From: Thermodesulfobacteriota bacterium
GTDB taxonomy: Bacteria > Desulfobacterota_D > UBA1144 > Nemesobacterales > CSP1-2
Reading direction: 5' to 3'
Length of the DNA stretch: 64,000 nucleotides
Assembly (NCBI GenBank): GCA_035559815.1
Contig: DATMAT010000023.1
Location: 124,001-188,000 of the forward strand
Under the pieces are notes generated by a model, which was not told the DNA's origin, did not search any database, and was given only the letters and a program-made list of their open reading frames with translations. Made by a program: the position numbers and the translations under genes. How positions within the stretch are numbered: position 1 is the first letter of the stretch; every line of letters begins with the position of its first letter. This document shows, in pieces, positions 53,656 to 62,746 of the stretch.

Positions 53656-53779
53656 AGGAATTTATATTTCTATGTCTGCAAAGAGTGCATTGCGGTCACG
53701 AAAAAAAACAATAAAACGAGCTTTAGATTGATATGTTTATTGCCAACTAAAGCAAGTAGAATAGTTGGGTAAATGCAAC

Positions 53780-54895
53780 ATGGTTGAAATTGAAGAGGTT
53801 CTTAAAGAGATAAAAAAGATTTATAAGAGGCTTTATAAGATAGACAGCGACATTTTGACACTCCGAGGAATTGCACGGCCTCAAACACCTCCTACTGAGG
53901 AGGAAGAAGAAATGCCTACTTGGCTCCTGCCTGAGGCAGACCATAAACCCGATGAACTTGTAAAAGTATATTTGCCTGAGCTTAACCTCGAATATCAAAT
54001 AAACGGAACATACCACAACCATAAGGAGACCATGGCATGGGTAGCTACCGCCTTCTATCTACCGACTGTTATTGTTTTCGGATATAAAGCTGGAGAGATC
54101 CTTCACTCTTGCCATTCTAAACTACTTCTTCCTGTTTTTCTTTCATTTATTTTTATTCTGGGATTTATATTTGTGAATATGCAGCTTCGAAAACGGTGGG
54201 ACGCTGCAAACAGAATTACGATAATACAGCAATTCAGGAATTTATTGATTAGTAGTCCAGAAAAATATAAGAATAAAATCAAAGAATATAAGGAAAAATA
54301 TGAAAAGAAGATCAAAAACTGTGAGAAAAAGTTCAAGGAACTACCAATCGTAATTCAGCAAATCAGGAACTCAGAATATAGGAAAAAGATCGAAGAATAT
54401 AAAGATAAGATCAAAAAATATGAGAATAAAGATGCAACCTTAATAGAGCTTATTGACGAAGAGGCTGCATTCAATATGCAAAAGCGGAGGAATGCAATTA
54501 AATGTTTCTTTCTCCTGCAGAAGTTTGATGACCGACTAAAAACCGAATTAGTTACTTACCTTGTGCTTATTATTGGAACTGTTATTGCTTTCTATTTAGC
54601 TTTTGTGATGGCAAACTCACAAGTAGTTGCCATTAGTGAGGATAAGTATGATGAGCTGAAGACAATAATTCAATCAATAAAAGTATCAATCCAACAGCTT
54701 CCACTTGACCCTGATCAGAAATCTGAGCTTGAATCTCAATTAATAACAGTCGAGACCCAGTTATCTTCTCCCAAACCAAAATTTATAATCATAAATGAGT
54801 CTGTTAATTCAATTAGAAGAATTCTTGAAGGAGTTTCAAGAATAGAGTTGGCACGAACTCTATTAAGGCAAATAGAGTTCTTACGGCAAAAATAG
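53780..54895 (+). CDS. Coiled-coil membrane protein
   Basis: A 371-residue protein with an acidic N-terminal coil, two transmembrane segments (about 87-105 and 115-135), a very Lys/Glu-rich coiled coil (about 155-225), a third transmembrane segment (about 260-280) and a C-terminal helical tail. ATG 53780 is chosen over the upstream TTG at 53765. No family is recognised; the architecture suggests a membrane sensor or pore-type effector. Confidence 0.5.
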   Translation: MVEIEEVLKEIKKIYKRLYKIDSDILTLRGIARPQTPPTEEEEEMPTWLLPEADHKPDELVKVYLPELNLEYQINGTYHNHKETMAWVATAFYLPTVIVFGYKAGEILHSCHSKLLLPVFLSFIFILGFIFVNMQLRKRWDAANRITIIQQFRNLLISSPEKYKNKIKEYKEKYEKKIKNCEKKFKELPIVIQQIRNSEYRKKIEEYKDKIKKYENKDATLIELIDEEAAFNMQKRRNAIKCFFLLQKFDDRLKTELVTYLVLIIGTVIAFYLAFVMANSQVVAISEDKYDELKTIIQSIKVSIQQLPLDPDQKSELESQLITVETQLSSPKPKFIIINESVNSIRRILEGVSRIELARTLLRQIEFLRQK

Positions 54896-54934
54896 CGGCT
54901 TGGAAAATTCTTTTAATAGCAAGGAGCCTTAACT

Positions 54935-54988
54935 ATGAGCGATGTCAAAGAACTCTTAGATTTCGAGAGATACCCACTAGAGTACTAG
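54935..54988 (+). pseudogene. Seventeen-codon truncated ORF
   Basis: AAGGAG lies 9 bases before the ATG at 54935; the product reads MSDVKELLDFERYPLEY. It looks like the start of a longer enzyme cut short by a stop, or a small leader peptide. Low certainty. Confidence 0.25.
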
Positions 54989-55047
54989 GAAGTACCGATT
55001 GCGATCATAGACTTTTAATTAAAAAATTTAAGAAAAAGGGGGTAGAA

Positions 55048-55743
55048 ATGGGCAAATCTCAAAGCGGTAGAACAATGTTAGAAAAAGATCCTAATCTTGA
55101 TGACCTTATAGATTACATATCAAATCAAAAGCAAGATAAAAATCCACAAGAAATCCAGAGTAAATATTTGCGTCTAACTGAAGAAAGGAATGCCCTTGAT
55201 TACTTGGAGAAAGCTTATGATTACATTCGTCAAGTTGAAAAGGATGAGTGGGCTTGGAAATGGGTAATTCTTGCTTTACATAGTGCTCTTTATGGTTTCG
55301 CGATCTGCGCTTCCATGGGATCTAGTTCCGACTGGGTCGCTCCTGTAATAAAAAAGGGCAAGAACAAAGGTCAGAGACAGCTTATAAGTATCGGTAAGGC
55401 TTTGGAGTTTTGTCAAAATCCAAGTTGGATGAAAATATATGTCCATAGCAAGCACCTTACTTTATCAAAACAGCAAGAAGAGTCTATCGATAAGCTCAAG
55501 AACTGGTTTAGAGATGAATTTGAACATTATAAACCTGTAAGATGGTCTATTGAGCTTCATGGTATGCCCCAAATTTGCATAGATGTTTTGGAGGTTATTC
55601 GCTTTCTTGCTCTTGAGACTGGTAATTGTATTCATCTAACTCAAACTCAGATTAAGAAAATCGGTTACATAGTTACATATGGAAAACGAATGTTGGAGAG
55701 AAGTCAGCTTTATAAAGAGTTCAAGCAAGAGGAGAATAATTAG
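55048..55743 (+). CDS. HEPN-like protein
   Basis: A 231-residue soluble helical protein. WVILALHSALYGFAICAS resembles the first HEPN helix and LKNWFRDEFEHYKPVRW contains Arg-x4-His followed by a Pro, as in many HEPN RNase motifs (F-R-x-x-x-x-H-x-x-P). GGGGG stands 8-12 bases before the ATG. It is the second HEPN-like gene within 4 kb, and only distantly similar to the first. Confidence 0.5.
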   Translation: MGKSQSGRTMLEKDPNLDDLIDYISNQKQDKNPQEIQSKYLRLTEERNALDYLEKAYDYIRQVEKDEWAWKWVILALHSALYGFAICASMGSSSDWVAPVIKKGKNKGQRQLISIGKALEFCQNPSWMKIYVHSKHLTLSKQQEESIDKLKNWFRDEFEHYKPVRWSIELHGMPQICIDVLEVIRFLALETGNCIHLTQTQIKKIGYIVTYGKRMLERSQLYKEFKQEENN

Positions 55744-55821
55744 GGTTATGATGAACGGAAAGAAGGAGTGTAGGCTGATATTCTTATCGTTGTGTCTGCG
55801 ATCGTTTTAAGGGGGTGTTAA

Positions 55822-56175
55822 GTGAGGGATAAACAAAAATATTTGGAGATTAGACAAAAGATTATCAAACCTACAATGGAAAGACTCAAGACTGAATATG
55901 AAGCCAAGGGTTATAAATGTCAAATTGGTGCGATTAAACCACCTGATGTCACCGAAGGAAGCCGCCAAGGAACAAGAATAATCCGTTCAACATATGGAGC
56001 CATATCTCTAACCGTATATGATGAGGATTCTTCACTCGGAACCGTATCCATATTTCTATCAGATAGCGGCTCAGTTGTTGTAAAAGAGATGGATGTAATA
56101 TTTGGACATAAATATAACCTCGATGAGATTACACCTGAGGTGGTTGAAAATGAAATCCGAAAAGTCTTTGGATAA
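55822..56175 (+). CDS. Small hypothetical protein
   Basis: A 117-residue protein starting at GTG (AAGGGGGTG lies about 8 bases upstream), with a Lys-rich helical N-terminus and a beta-rich C-terminal half (GAISLTVYDEDSSLGTVSIF). No motif recognised. It follows the HEPN-like gene by about 80 bases and could be its antidote by position only. Confidence 0.45.
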   Translation: MRDKQKYLEIRQKIIKPTMERLKTEYEAKGYKCQIGAIKPPDVTEGSRQGTRIIRSTYGAISLTVYDEDSSLGTVSIFLSDSGSVVVKEMDVIFGHKYNLDEITPEVVENEIRKVFG

Positions 56176-56264
56176 ATAAACAATGTATTGGATGGTGAGT
56201 AGAGGTATAGAAGAAATTTGCAGTTGACTCTTAACTCGAAACCTACCGAGGAACGAAGGATGGG

Positions 56265-56332
56265 GTTGTGTCTAAAAAGACTATTGCCCAAATGAATTTT
56301 ATTTCCAATTTTTTTAATTAGTTTCTGAAGCT
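56265..56332. repeat. Direct repeat A, right copy
   Basis: The partner of 52208-52276, same orientation, sharing GCCCAAATGAATTTTATTTC and AATTAGTTTCTGAAGCT. The rest of 56176-56624 holds this repeat, a degenerate repeat shared with about 51296-51390, and two terminators, but no gene. Confidence 0.75.
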
Positions 56333-56379
56333 AAAAGTCCAGGGTCAGAGCTTGGAATCGTGAATGCAGGCATAAAGAA

Positions 56380-56400
56380 GAAAAAGGGCGTACCCTTTTT
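56380..56400. terminator. AAAAAGGGCGTACCCTTTTT hairpin
   Basis: An AAAAAGGG/CCCTTTTT stem around CGTA with A- and T-runs; it could terminate transcription from either side, most simply that of the genes ending at 56175. Confidence 0.6.
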
Positions 56401-56562
56401 GTTGGATAATGCTTTTCACGGGTAGCTTCTCCATTGGGGAGCACCTGATTAACAGCAGTGATAACTTTTCATAATTTTTAGATTATCTCCTATCAAAAGA
56501 TTTTTCTTCTTTAGCGAATGAGCCCATGAAAGTTCCAGGCTTAATATAATATAATTCTAAAA

Positions 56563-56590
56563 TAAAAAAGGCGAGCCTTGCGACTCGCCT
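56563..56590 (-). terminator. Intrinsic terminator of the DNA-metabolism operon
   Basis: On the minus strand AGGCGAG pairs with CTCGCCT (56584-56590 with 56570-56576) and is followed by TTTTTTATTTT. It lies about 35 bases after the helicase stop codon. Confidence 0.85.
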
Positions 56591-56624
56591 GAAAACCCTA
56601 CTTTGGTGATATAGGGTTTAGTTA

Positions 56625-58757
56625 TCAGAACAGGGCAAACTGTACCTGCTTACCCCGTTCCTTCAGGAGCTTTTCTATATCCCCTTCGGCAACCTCTAGC
56701 CTGGTTACCTTCTTTTTTCTAGGTTTTGTGGACTCAATAACATCCACTGTAAGAACGCGGTTTCCTACCTGGGTAACTGTTTTAGAAATGTCTCTTACGG
56801 TAGCTCTCTTCTCGTTCCCTGTAAGATCCGCTTCGATTTCCTTTTTACGTGTTCTTGCCCAAACATCTGATAGGGACTCTTTTTCTTCAAGCCCCTCCAC
56901 CAGGGCGCGGGCAAGCTCAAGCACCATCGAGCCTTCAGCTTGCGATAATGACTGAAGACCCTTATCCGACAGCTCCCCTTCGACTACGAGCGCCGTCTCC
57001 AACTTCGATGCGGTGAGCCTCAAAGCCTTCTCCTGCATGGTGTTCCTGTAGCATAGATAGATCACCCGGACCGGCTTGGTTTGACCTATCCGCCATGACC
57101 TTCGGGAAGCCTGCCTCAGGGTGTAGATGCTGTATCCGGTTTCGTAAAAAACGATGGTTGGAAACTGATACAAATCCAATCCCGTCTTTACTACTTCAGG
57201 ATTGCAGATAAGAACATCCACACCCTTTTGGACCGTGGTTTCAATCCACTGCTCCCGCTTTTCAGGGGGAACAGTATAACTCTTGAGTACCTCCGTTTTA
57301 TACCCGCCTTGTTGAAGCAGCTCCTTGAGCCTTGGGGTAATATCGCGGGTATCGGTGAAAGTGCAGTAAACGAGCACCCGCCTTCCTTCCCGCTTTTCTC
57401 TCCTTACTATATCCAGGAGCTCTGCCTCTTTGGGCATTACTCCATCTACAGGAAGGTTGGCAAGCACTTCCTTTTGACCGGAGATTTCAACTTCTATCTC
57501 GTTCCTTCTAAAAACAGCGTCGGGAACGAGCAAGAGTCCCTGTAGATAGGAAGCCAGATTCTTCCGGCCTCCATATCTCAGGCTTTGTTTTACTATGTCA
57601 CGTAAGGCATTCTCCAGCTCCCCGTATTCTTCTGCCTGGCTATCCTCCATATCCAGGGTTATTACCTGTTCCTCATAAGGAGGAAGGGCTTCGGCAACGT
57701 CAGAGAGCCTGATAAACACCGCATTTGACAGCACAAAGTGAGGTAACAGAAGCGGGCTTATTCCGGGTAAGGGTTTTACCCGGACGTTCCTCTTTCTAGC
57801 CCTTCCGTACCTGTAATCTTCTTCTTCCACTTCCTTGATTATTCGCTCTATAAACCCATAGTCGTCCTGGAACCGGGTTACCGAAACGTGGTTGTACTTC
57901 CGTTCTTTCATTGCAGGTGTGTGTGTCCGCCAGAGCAGGTTAAACAGATTGTATGCATAACCGCCCAGGAAAGTTCCGGTAAGGAGAATCCGCTTTTCTA
58001 TACAGGATGCAAGCTCACCAAGTGCTTGACCCTGGACGGAATCCCCTTTGTACTCATGCACCTCGTCGGCGATGAGTATGTGGAAGAATCCCTTTAGCCA
58101 CTTTCTTATGAAAGTAGCAAGGGCGAATCTCTTGGGAGGTGTAGCTTCCCATAAAGGTTCTTTGCATTCTTCGCACTTTTTACGGTTTCTCTCTGAAAGC
58201 GGTTTGTCCTCTTCAAAAAAAGCGCCGCATGAAGGACAGGCGTATTTCCCAGCGCGTTTTGTCCAAACCGGCTTCCACGAATGATTGAGTTTGGCTCTCT
58301 CCCTGGAGAGAATCCAGAACTCATGCACGGAGGGTTTTTCAGGTTTGGTCCTCTTCAGGGAAAGAACCTGACTAAGTTCTTTAAGTTGAATTACCTTTGC
58401 CTCGGGAATGTTAGACCTGATTTCCCTTTCCCACTTCAATACCAGATGAGGGGGACAGATGACCAGTATTCTCTTGGGGTTCCGGAAAAGAGAAACAGTT
58501 GATATAGAAATCTGGGTTTTCCCTGTGCCCATTTCACCCACAACGTAAACTGAATTCTGATACTTTAGGGCATCGAAGACAGCCTGAGCGGTGTGAGCTT
58601 GGGCAGGGTAGGGTGTGCGTCCGAGGTTCTGAAATTCCCCGGAAATTTCCTCTTTGTGAGTATAGATAGGCTTCATTGTGTGCAGTACCTTCTTCTGTAG
58701 AGCTTCTGAGAAGGTTTGAATAAAATTGGATAGATTCATGCTTTCTATGGTTTGCAT
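56625..58757 (-). CDS. SNF2-type helicase/ATPase
   Basis: A 710-residue superfamily 2 (SNF2/Rad54-like) DNA translocase. The Walker A is VGEMGTGKTQIS (73-84), the DEAH-box equivalent is LIADEVHEYKG, and motif VI is SRRSWRIGQTKPV with the R-x-G-Q typical of SNF2 proteins. A zinc ribbon is inserted between the lobes (CPSCGAFFEED..CEECKEPLW). The C-terminal 100 residues are basic and unrecognised. It is the last gene of the minus-strand DNA-metabolism block and probably serves replication or repair of the element. Confidence 0.85.
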   Translation of the reverse strand: MQTIESMNLSNFIQTFSEALQKKVLHTMKPIYTHKEEISGEFQNLGRTPYPAQAHTAQAVFDALKYQNSVYVVGEMGTGKTQISISTVSLFRNPKRILVICPPHLVLKWEREIRSNIPEAKVIQLKELSQVLSLKRTKPEKPSVHEFWILSRERAKLNHSWKPVWTKRAGKYACPSCGAFFEEDKPLSERNRKKCEECKEPLWEATPPKRFALATFIRKWLKGFFHILIADEVHEYKGDSVQGQALGELASCIEKRILLTGTFLGGYAYNLFNLLWRTHTPAMKERKYNHVSVTRFQDDYGFIERIIKEVEEEDYRYGRARKRNVRVKPLPGISPLLLPHFVLSNAVFIRLSDVAEALPPYEEQVITLDMEDSQAEEYGELENALRDIVKQSLRYGGRKNLASYLQGLLLVPDAVFRRNEIEVEISGQKEVLANLPVDGVMPKEAELLDIVRREKREGRRVLVYCTFTDTRDITPRLKELLQQGGYKTEVLKSYTVPPEKREQWIETTVQKGVDVLICNPEVVKTGLDLYQFPTIVFYETGYSIYTLRQASRRSWRIGQTKPVRVIYLCYRNTMQEKALRLTASKLETALVVEGELSDKGLQSLSQAEGSMVLELARALVEGLEEKESLSDVWARTRKKEIEADLTGNEKRATVRDISKTVTQVGNRVLTVDVIESTKPRKKKVTRLEVAEGDIEKLLKERGKQVQFALF

Positions 58758-58804
58758 AGATTGGGTTCCTCCTTTTTGTTAGTTTGCTTGATTTGTTGAT
58801 TTGC

Positions 58805-58860
58805 AGGTTTGTTTAAAAAACCGGCCTTTTGTGACAGGAAGGGGAAAGGAACTCAGTTCT
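58805..58860 (-). terminator. Possible terminator
   Basis: On the minus strand an imperfect GGGGA..GAAC/GTTC..CCCC hairpin is followed by GGCCGGTTTTTT, downstream of the gene ending at 58875. It may reduce read-through into the helicase gene. Confidence 0.4.
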
Positions 58861-58874
58861 CTCTCCCCGTTTGA

Positions 58875-59390
58875 TTAAAGAAGTTTCCTCAGTCCTGAAA
58901 TACTCTTTGAGATAACTCCTTTTAGGCTCTCATAATCAATCCTTATCCAGCCCCCGAGGATGTTGTATCCGTCGATAGGCTCGAAGGATTCTGTGTCATA
59001 GACCCACTGCCAGAGCCATTCGCTCCACTCAGGCAGGAATGGGATTTCTCCCATTACCCTTTCCGTTAGCCTCCGTTTAAGCTCACTTTCATCGCGTCCC
59101 ACTACTGCATGGGTAGATAAATCAGATGGATGAACGAGCGTGTGGATTATATGCGGTGCAAGCCTTCTGGTTTTAATACGGTAGCTCGGGAAATTAGCAT
59201 CCCTTCTTATGGATAGACCGGCATCATCGCCGAAATAGAGTGGATGGCCTTCTACGAACGCGGCGGAAGCCCCTTTCACCGTAGATTCGCTTCCGGCAAG
59301 TGAAAGGAGCACGCAGGATTTTGTGCCGAAGCTCTTCTCGAATAAAAGAGCATCGGCAAATACGTTTCCAAAAGATTTACAGATTATCAT
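58875..59390 (-). CDS. Hypothetical protein
   Basis: A 171-residue soluble protein with no recognised motif. It has a strand-rich N-terminal half and a Trp-rich acidic segment (FLPEWSEWLWQWVYDTE). It lies between the helicase and methyltransferase genes of the element block and has the block's base composition. Similar small unknowns are usual between early genes of large plasmids and phages. Confidence 0.55.
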   Translation of the reverse strand: MIICKSFGNVFADALLFEKSFGTKSCVLLSLAGSESTVKGASAAFVEGHPLYFGDDAGLSIRRDANFPSYRIKTRRLAPHIIHTLVHPSDLSTHAVVGRDESELKRRLTERVMGEIPFLPEWSEWLWQWVYDTESFEPIDGYNILGGWIRIDYESLKGVISKSISGLRKLL

Positions 59391-59478
59391 GGGCTATCTC
59401 CTTAGTAGAGTTTTTATGAATGAAACCCCATCCGAGGAGGTATTTTTGCCTCTTTCCCGGACAGGGTTTCAAAACTTC

Positions 59479-59493
59479 TCCCCGGCCCGGGGA
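59479..59493 (-). terminator. CCCCGG/CCGGGG palindrome after the methyltransferase
   Basis: A tight GC-rich palindrome followed on the minus strand by AAGTTTT, 22 bases after the methyltransferase stop. Its small loop makes it a weak candidate. Confidence 0.35.
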
Positions 59494-59514
59494 CTTGTTG
59501 AATCTTAGGGCTTT

Positions 59515-60543
59515 TTATTTGATTTCGTGGAATGAACCACTTTGAAGGTCAAGGGCTAAAATCCCGACCTCGACCTTTTCGATTTCTTTTATGGTTCTTA
59601 CTTCCCTTCCTTGCTCGTCCACATCCACTTCTTCTGTCCGTTCGGTTACCCTTCTGGTCCTGCCCTTTAAAACAAGGTCATAACCCTGAGTGTTAAGGCG
59701 TCCGTCCAGGTAGCCCGAGGCCAAAAGAAGCGCTAAATGCCCCTTGCGAAGAGGCATAATAGGACGGCATTCCAGATTCCCGCTAATCTCCTTCCAGAAC
59801 TCATCCCAGAGAAAGCTTCCTGAAACCAGGCTGGCTGCTTCCTCCTCTTCCACGTCCATTGAAAGGAAATACTGCGGCTGACCCGCCGAACAGGGTAGTT
59901 GATAATTGGGCTCATCCTGCATGGAAAGGACTGGTGTATCTATCTCGCCCTTTCCGACTGCAAGAAGTCTGTGCCTTTGAAATTCGTCGGGCACGGACTT
60001 CGGTTTCTTCTTTCCGAGGAGGACTACTTGATTGAAGACCTCGTAGTCCTCAGGCGGGAATTTAAATACCCGGATATCCTCATACCAGTTTGAAATGTAG
60101 GTTGAGGATTTACTGAGAATATGAACGGGAACTATGAACACCAAGATGCCCCTGTCTGCAAGCTTGTGTGTGAACCGGGTAAGAAATTGATGTTCCAGTC
60201 TTTCTGATTTCTCCCCCTCTTCCCTTACTGCCCAATCGTAGGGTGGGTTGAGGAATAACAGGGAAAAGGCTTTGTCCGAGATCTTTGTCCTGATAGCATC
60301 GGCTATCAGGACAGTCCCTAATAACCTCCGTGATTGAAGACCTCTCTCACGGTCAACCTCAACTCCATAGGTCCTTCCCGCCAGGGATAAACCTAAAAAC
60401 TGGAGCGGAGTGCCGTCCCCGCAGCAGGGATCGAGGAACTTGCATTCCCTCTCTGCAGGGAAAACGTAGGAAGCTATTATCGGGATAAGGTGTTCAGGGG
60501 TTGGATAAAACCCCAGCTTGGCCTGGCTTTCCAATCTAGCCAT
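59515..60543 (-). CDS. DUF6094-like N6-adenine methyltransferase
   Basis: The 342-residue product has motif I FLDPCCGDGTPLQFL and motif IV FLNPPYDW (NPPY, adenine-N6 class), separated as in gamma-type MTases, then a variable C-terminal half. It matches the DUF6094 class found in plasmid and ICE early regions. It starts behind AAAAAGGAGGTATCACAA, the leader shared by the genes of this block. It may protect the element from host restriction or mark its own DNA. Confidence 0.8.
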   Translation of the reverse strand: MARLESQAKLGFYPTPEHLIPIIASYVFPAERECKFLDPCCGDGTPLQFLGLSLAGRTYGVEVDRERGLQSRRLLGTVLIADAIRTKISDKAFSLLFLNPPYDWAVREEGEKSERLEHQFLTRFTHKLADRGILVFIVPVHILSKSSTYISNWYEDIRVFKFPPEDYEVFNQVVLLGKKKPKSVPDEFQRHRLLAVGKGEIDTPVLSMQDEPNYQLPCSAGQPQYFLSMDVEEEEAASLVSGSFLWDEFWKEISGNLECRPIMPLRKGHLALLLASGYLDGRLNTQGYDLVLKGRTRRVTERTEEVDVDEQGREVRTIKEIEKVEVGILALDLQSGSFHEIK

Positions 60544-60587
60544 TTGTGATACCTCCTTTTTGTTTGGTTTGCTTATTTAGGTGTTGA

Positions 60588-60905
60588 TTAACTACACTTG
60601 GACCAACCGCACCCCATGCAGGTAGAACAGCTACCTTGTTTCTGTGTCGGACTGCTGCATAAAGGACAAGGTTCTCCGCTAATTTGGGGCTTGGAATGGG
60701 TTGGAGAGGAAAGAAATTCTCCTTCTCCTTTTTTGATGCCATTATTGCTAAAGAGAAGGTACACGCGAATGCTCTGAAGGCGGTCCGCAAGCTCCTCTTT
60801 TAGCAATTTGGGCATAGTAGAGAATCCCTTCTCTGAAGAAAGGATCGTTGCCGTTAGACCTTCGAGAGACATAACGGCGCTTTTGAAGTCTTGTAACTGC
60901 TTCAT
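60588..60905 (-). CDS. Small zinc-ribbon protein
   Basis: A 105-residue protein with an N-terminal helical part and a C-terminal zinc ribbon: CPLCSSPTQKQGSCSTCMGC followed by GWSKCS. The ribbon is like that at the C-terminus of B12-dependent ribonucleotide reductases, but no reductase domain is present. AAGGAGGT lies before the ATG, with a GGTACGTACC palindrome at 60923-60932 just upstream. The overlapping frame at 60536-60790 is rejected. Confidence 0.62.
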   Translation of the reverse strand: MKQLQDFKSAVMSLEGLTATILSSEKGFSTMPKLLKEELADRLQSIRVYLLFSNNGIKKGEGEFLSSPTHSKPQISGEPCPLCSSPTQKQGSCSTCMGCGWSKCS

Positions 60906-60943
60906 GATTGTATACCTCCTTGGTACGTACCTTGTTTTGGGGC

Positions 60944-61393
60944 TTAGTAAAAAAGATCAGGATGGGTTTGTCTTATGCTTGCCCACCTGTTTTTATGAGT
61001 GGTAATGATATGGTCATGGACGGAAATCTCTAACTGCTTTCCTACCCCAACCAGGCATCTGGTAATGGATAGGTCCTCCGGGGATGGAGTAAGATTCCCG
61101 CTTGGATGGTTATGCCCAAGGATTACTCCTGCCGCATTTGACAAGAGAGCAAACTTGAATACTTCCCTGGGCGATGCGAGTGTTGCATTGAGGGTTCCTA
61201 TATGGGCTATATTTAATCCCACAGGACAATTTTGGATGTCCACTGCTAGTACGACAAGGTGTTCCCTGTCTTTGTGCTTTAGCAATGAACATATTAACTT
61301 GGCTGATGCTTCGCTGTTGTTGAGGGCAGTTGCTTCAAACGGCAGCTTCCTCTCCCGAACGAGCTTCAGACCATAGACTTGTACCTTTAACAT
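60944..61393 (-). CDS. RadC/JAB-domain protein
   Basis: A 149-residue MPN/JAB domain protein of the RadC family without the N-terminal helix-hairpin-helix domain, as usual for plasmid- and ICE-borne versions. The JAMM motif is complete: Glu in the N-terminal part, then GHNHPSGNLTPSPEDLSI. The role of RadC proteins is uncertain (recombination or repair has been suggested); they are common markers of mobile elements. AAAAGGAGGTG precedes the start. Confidence 0.85.
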   Translation of the reverse strand: MLKVQVYGLKLVRERKLPFEATALNNSEASAKLICSLLKHKDREHLVVLAVDIQNCPVGLNIAHIGTLNATLASPREVFKFALLSNAAGVILGHNHPSGNLTPSPEDLSITRCLVGVGKQLEISVHDHIITTHKNRWASIRQTHPDLFY

Positions 61394-61680
61394 GATTCAC
61401 CTCCTTTTGTTGGATTACCTTAAAAACTCAAAAACTTAGAAATAGACTCAGAAACGCTTAAACTCACAAAAACAAAAGAACAAAAAACAATCTTTAGTAT
61501 TGCCGGGATTACATGCTTGAATATTTAATTTTCAAAGAACGGAAACAAAAGAATGGTTCGTAATGCACCATCGGCATTAGCCAAAAGCTCCGGACGCTTT
61601 GTTGGAACAGTCAAGAAGAAAAAACGGAAGGGGGAATATTGCTATTCCCCCCGGGAACTCCCATAAGGAGTTATTGAATC
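61394..61680. other. Intergenic region with terminator of dnaN
   Basis: An inverted repeat GGGGGAATA/TATTCCCCC (about 61630-61650) is followed on the minus strand by CCGTTTTTTCTT, a good intrinsic terminator for dnaN. The rest (about 61420-61600) is A-rich and may hold the promoter for the genes at 56.6-61.4 kb. Confidence 0.65.
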
Positions 61681-62746
61681 TCAATCCCGCGATATAGTGG
61701 GCATAACGACGTACAGAAAAGACGGGTTTTCATTAATCTTGATTTGGCAGGGACGGTTCGGACTTAGCACAAGCTCGACCGTGTTGTCGTCCGTTCCACG
61801 GTTTAGAGGCTCAAGAAGGTAGTGGAGCTGAAAGCCGATCTCCCCCTTCCCACGAGCCTTCAATAGTATCAACAACCCCGGCTATCTCATCGTCTTCCCC
61901 GTGAGATTTGGCTGTTATTTCAAGCGCGTTTCCCTTCCCTCTGATCTTTACATCCTGGGCTCCTAGAGCTTTACAGAAATCAAGCTGGGAACGGAAAGTA
62001 GAAAGGGAAAGAAAAAGGGATGTGCCGGAGAGATCCTGAATTATTGTCTTATAGTCGGGATACTTTCCGTCAATCAGTCTGATAGTGAGTGATGTGTTTA
62101 AACTAGAAAAAGTAATGTGATTCTTTTGTTTTGCCCAGCTTAGCTCTTCTTCAAACAGGTTTTTCACAGCCTGAACCCCTTTCCTTGGAAGGATAGTTTC
62201 TTCAGGAAGGGAAAGTCCGGGGACGGTTACTCTTGCCAGCCTGCACCCGTCTGTGGCCACTAACTCTTCGTGTCCAACATACACGCCATTTAAATAGGCC
62301 CGGCTGTTATCATTAGCACAGCTATAAGCAACGTGAGCCAAAGCGGTGGCAAGAGTATCTGAAGATACATTGCCTTCCATCTTCTTGGCGATTTCTAAAA
62401 GAGGAAAATCCTCTTTTGAAAGTCCGGCAAGCAGGTATTTTGATTTGCCAGACTCAAGCCTAACCCAGTCGTTATTTTGCTTTTCCAGGGTTATCTCTCC
62501 CTCTTCAAGCTCTTTTACAATCAGGAATAGCTTCCTTCCCGGGAGACAAATACTTCCACGTCTTTCAGTTTCCGCATTGACCTCCTTTACAAGACTTAAC
62601 TCAAGGTCGGTGGCCGAAACCCGGAGTGAACCGTTCGCTTCGAGCAAAACATGCTGAAGAATAGGAAGGGTTGATCTAGATTCTGCTACCTCTATTGCGT
62701 CCTTCAACGCAGAAATAAAGTTTGCTCTTGTTATTCTTATTTTCAT
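61681..62746 (-). CDS. dnaN: DNA polymerase III sliding clamp DnaN (frameshifted)
   Basis: The first 300 residues read as a beta clamp: NFISALKDAIEVAESRSTLP at the start, VSATDLELSLVKEV, and FSSLNTSLTIRLIDGKYPDY in domain III. In this frame the protein then ends early in unrelated residues. The correct C-terminus (GEIGFQLHYLLEPL ... FLYVVMP) lies in another frame ending at 61681. Removing one G from the G5 run (C5 at 61842-61846 on the plus strand) joins them to about 354 residues, near normal clamp length. Cause: sequencing or assembly error, true mutation, or slippage on the run. An element-borne clamp suggests partly self-sufficient replication. Confidence 0.85.

Noticed and set aside
60536-60790. 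Alternative 84-residue minus-strand gene
   Set aside because: It overlaps the zinc-ribbon gene in another frame, has no ribosome binding site and no recognisable motif.
61681-61875. Separate small gene
   Set aside because: Its residues are the C-terminus of the sliding clamp in a shifted frame, not an independent protein.
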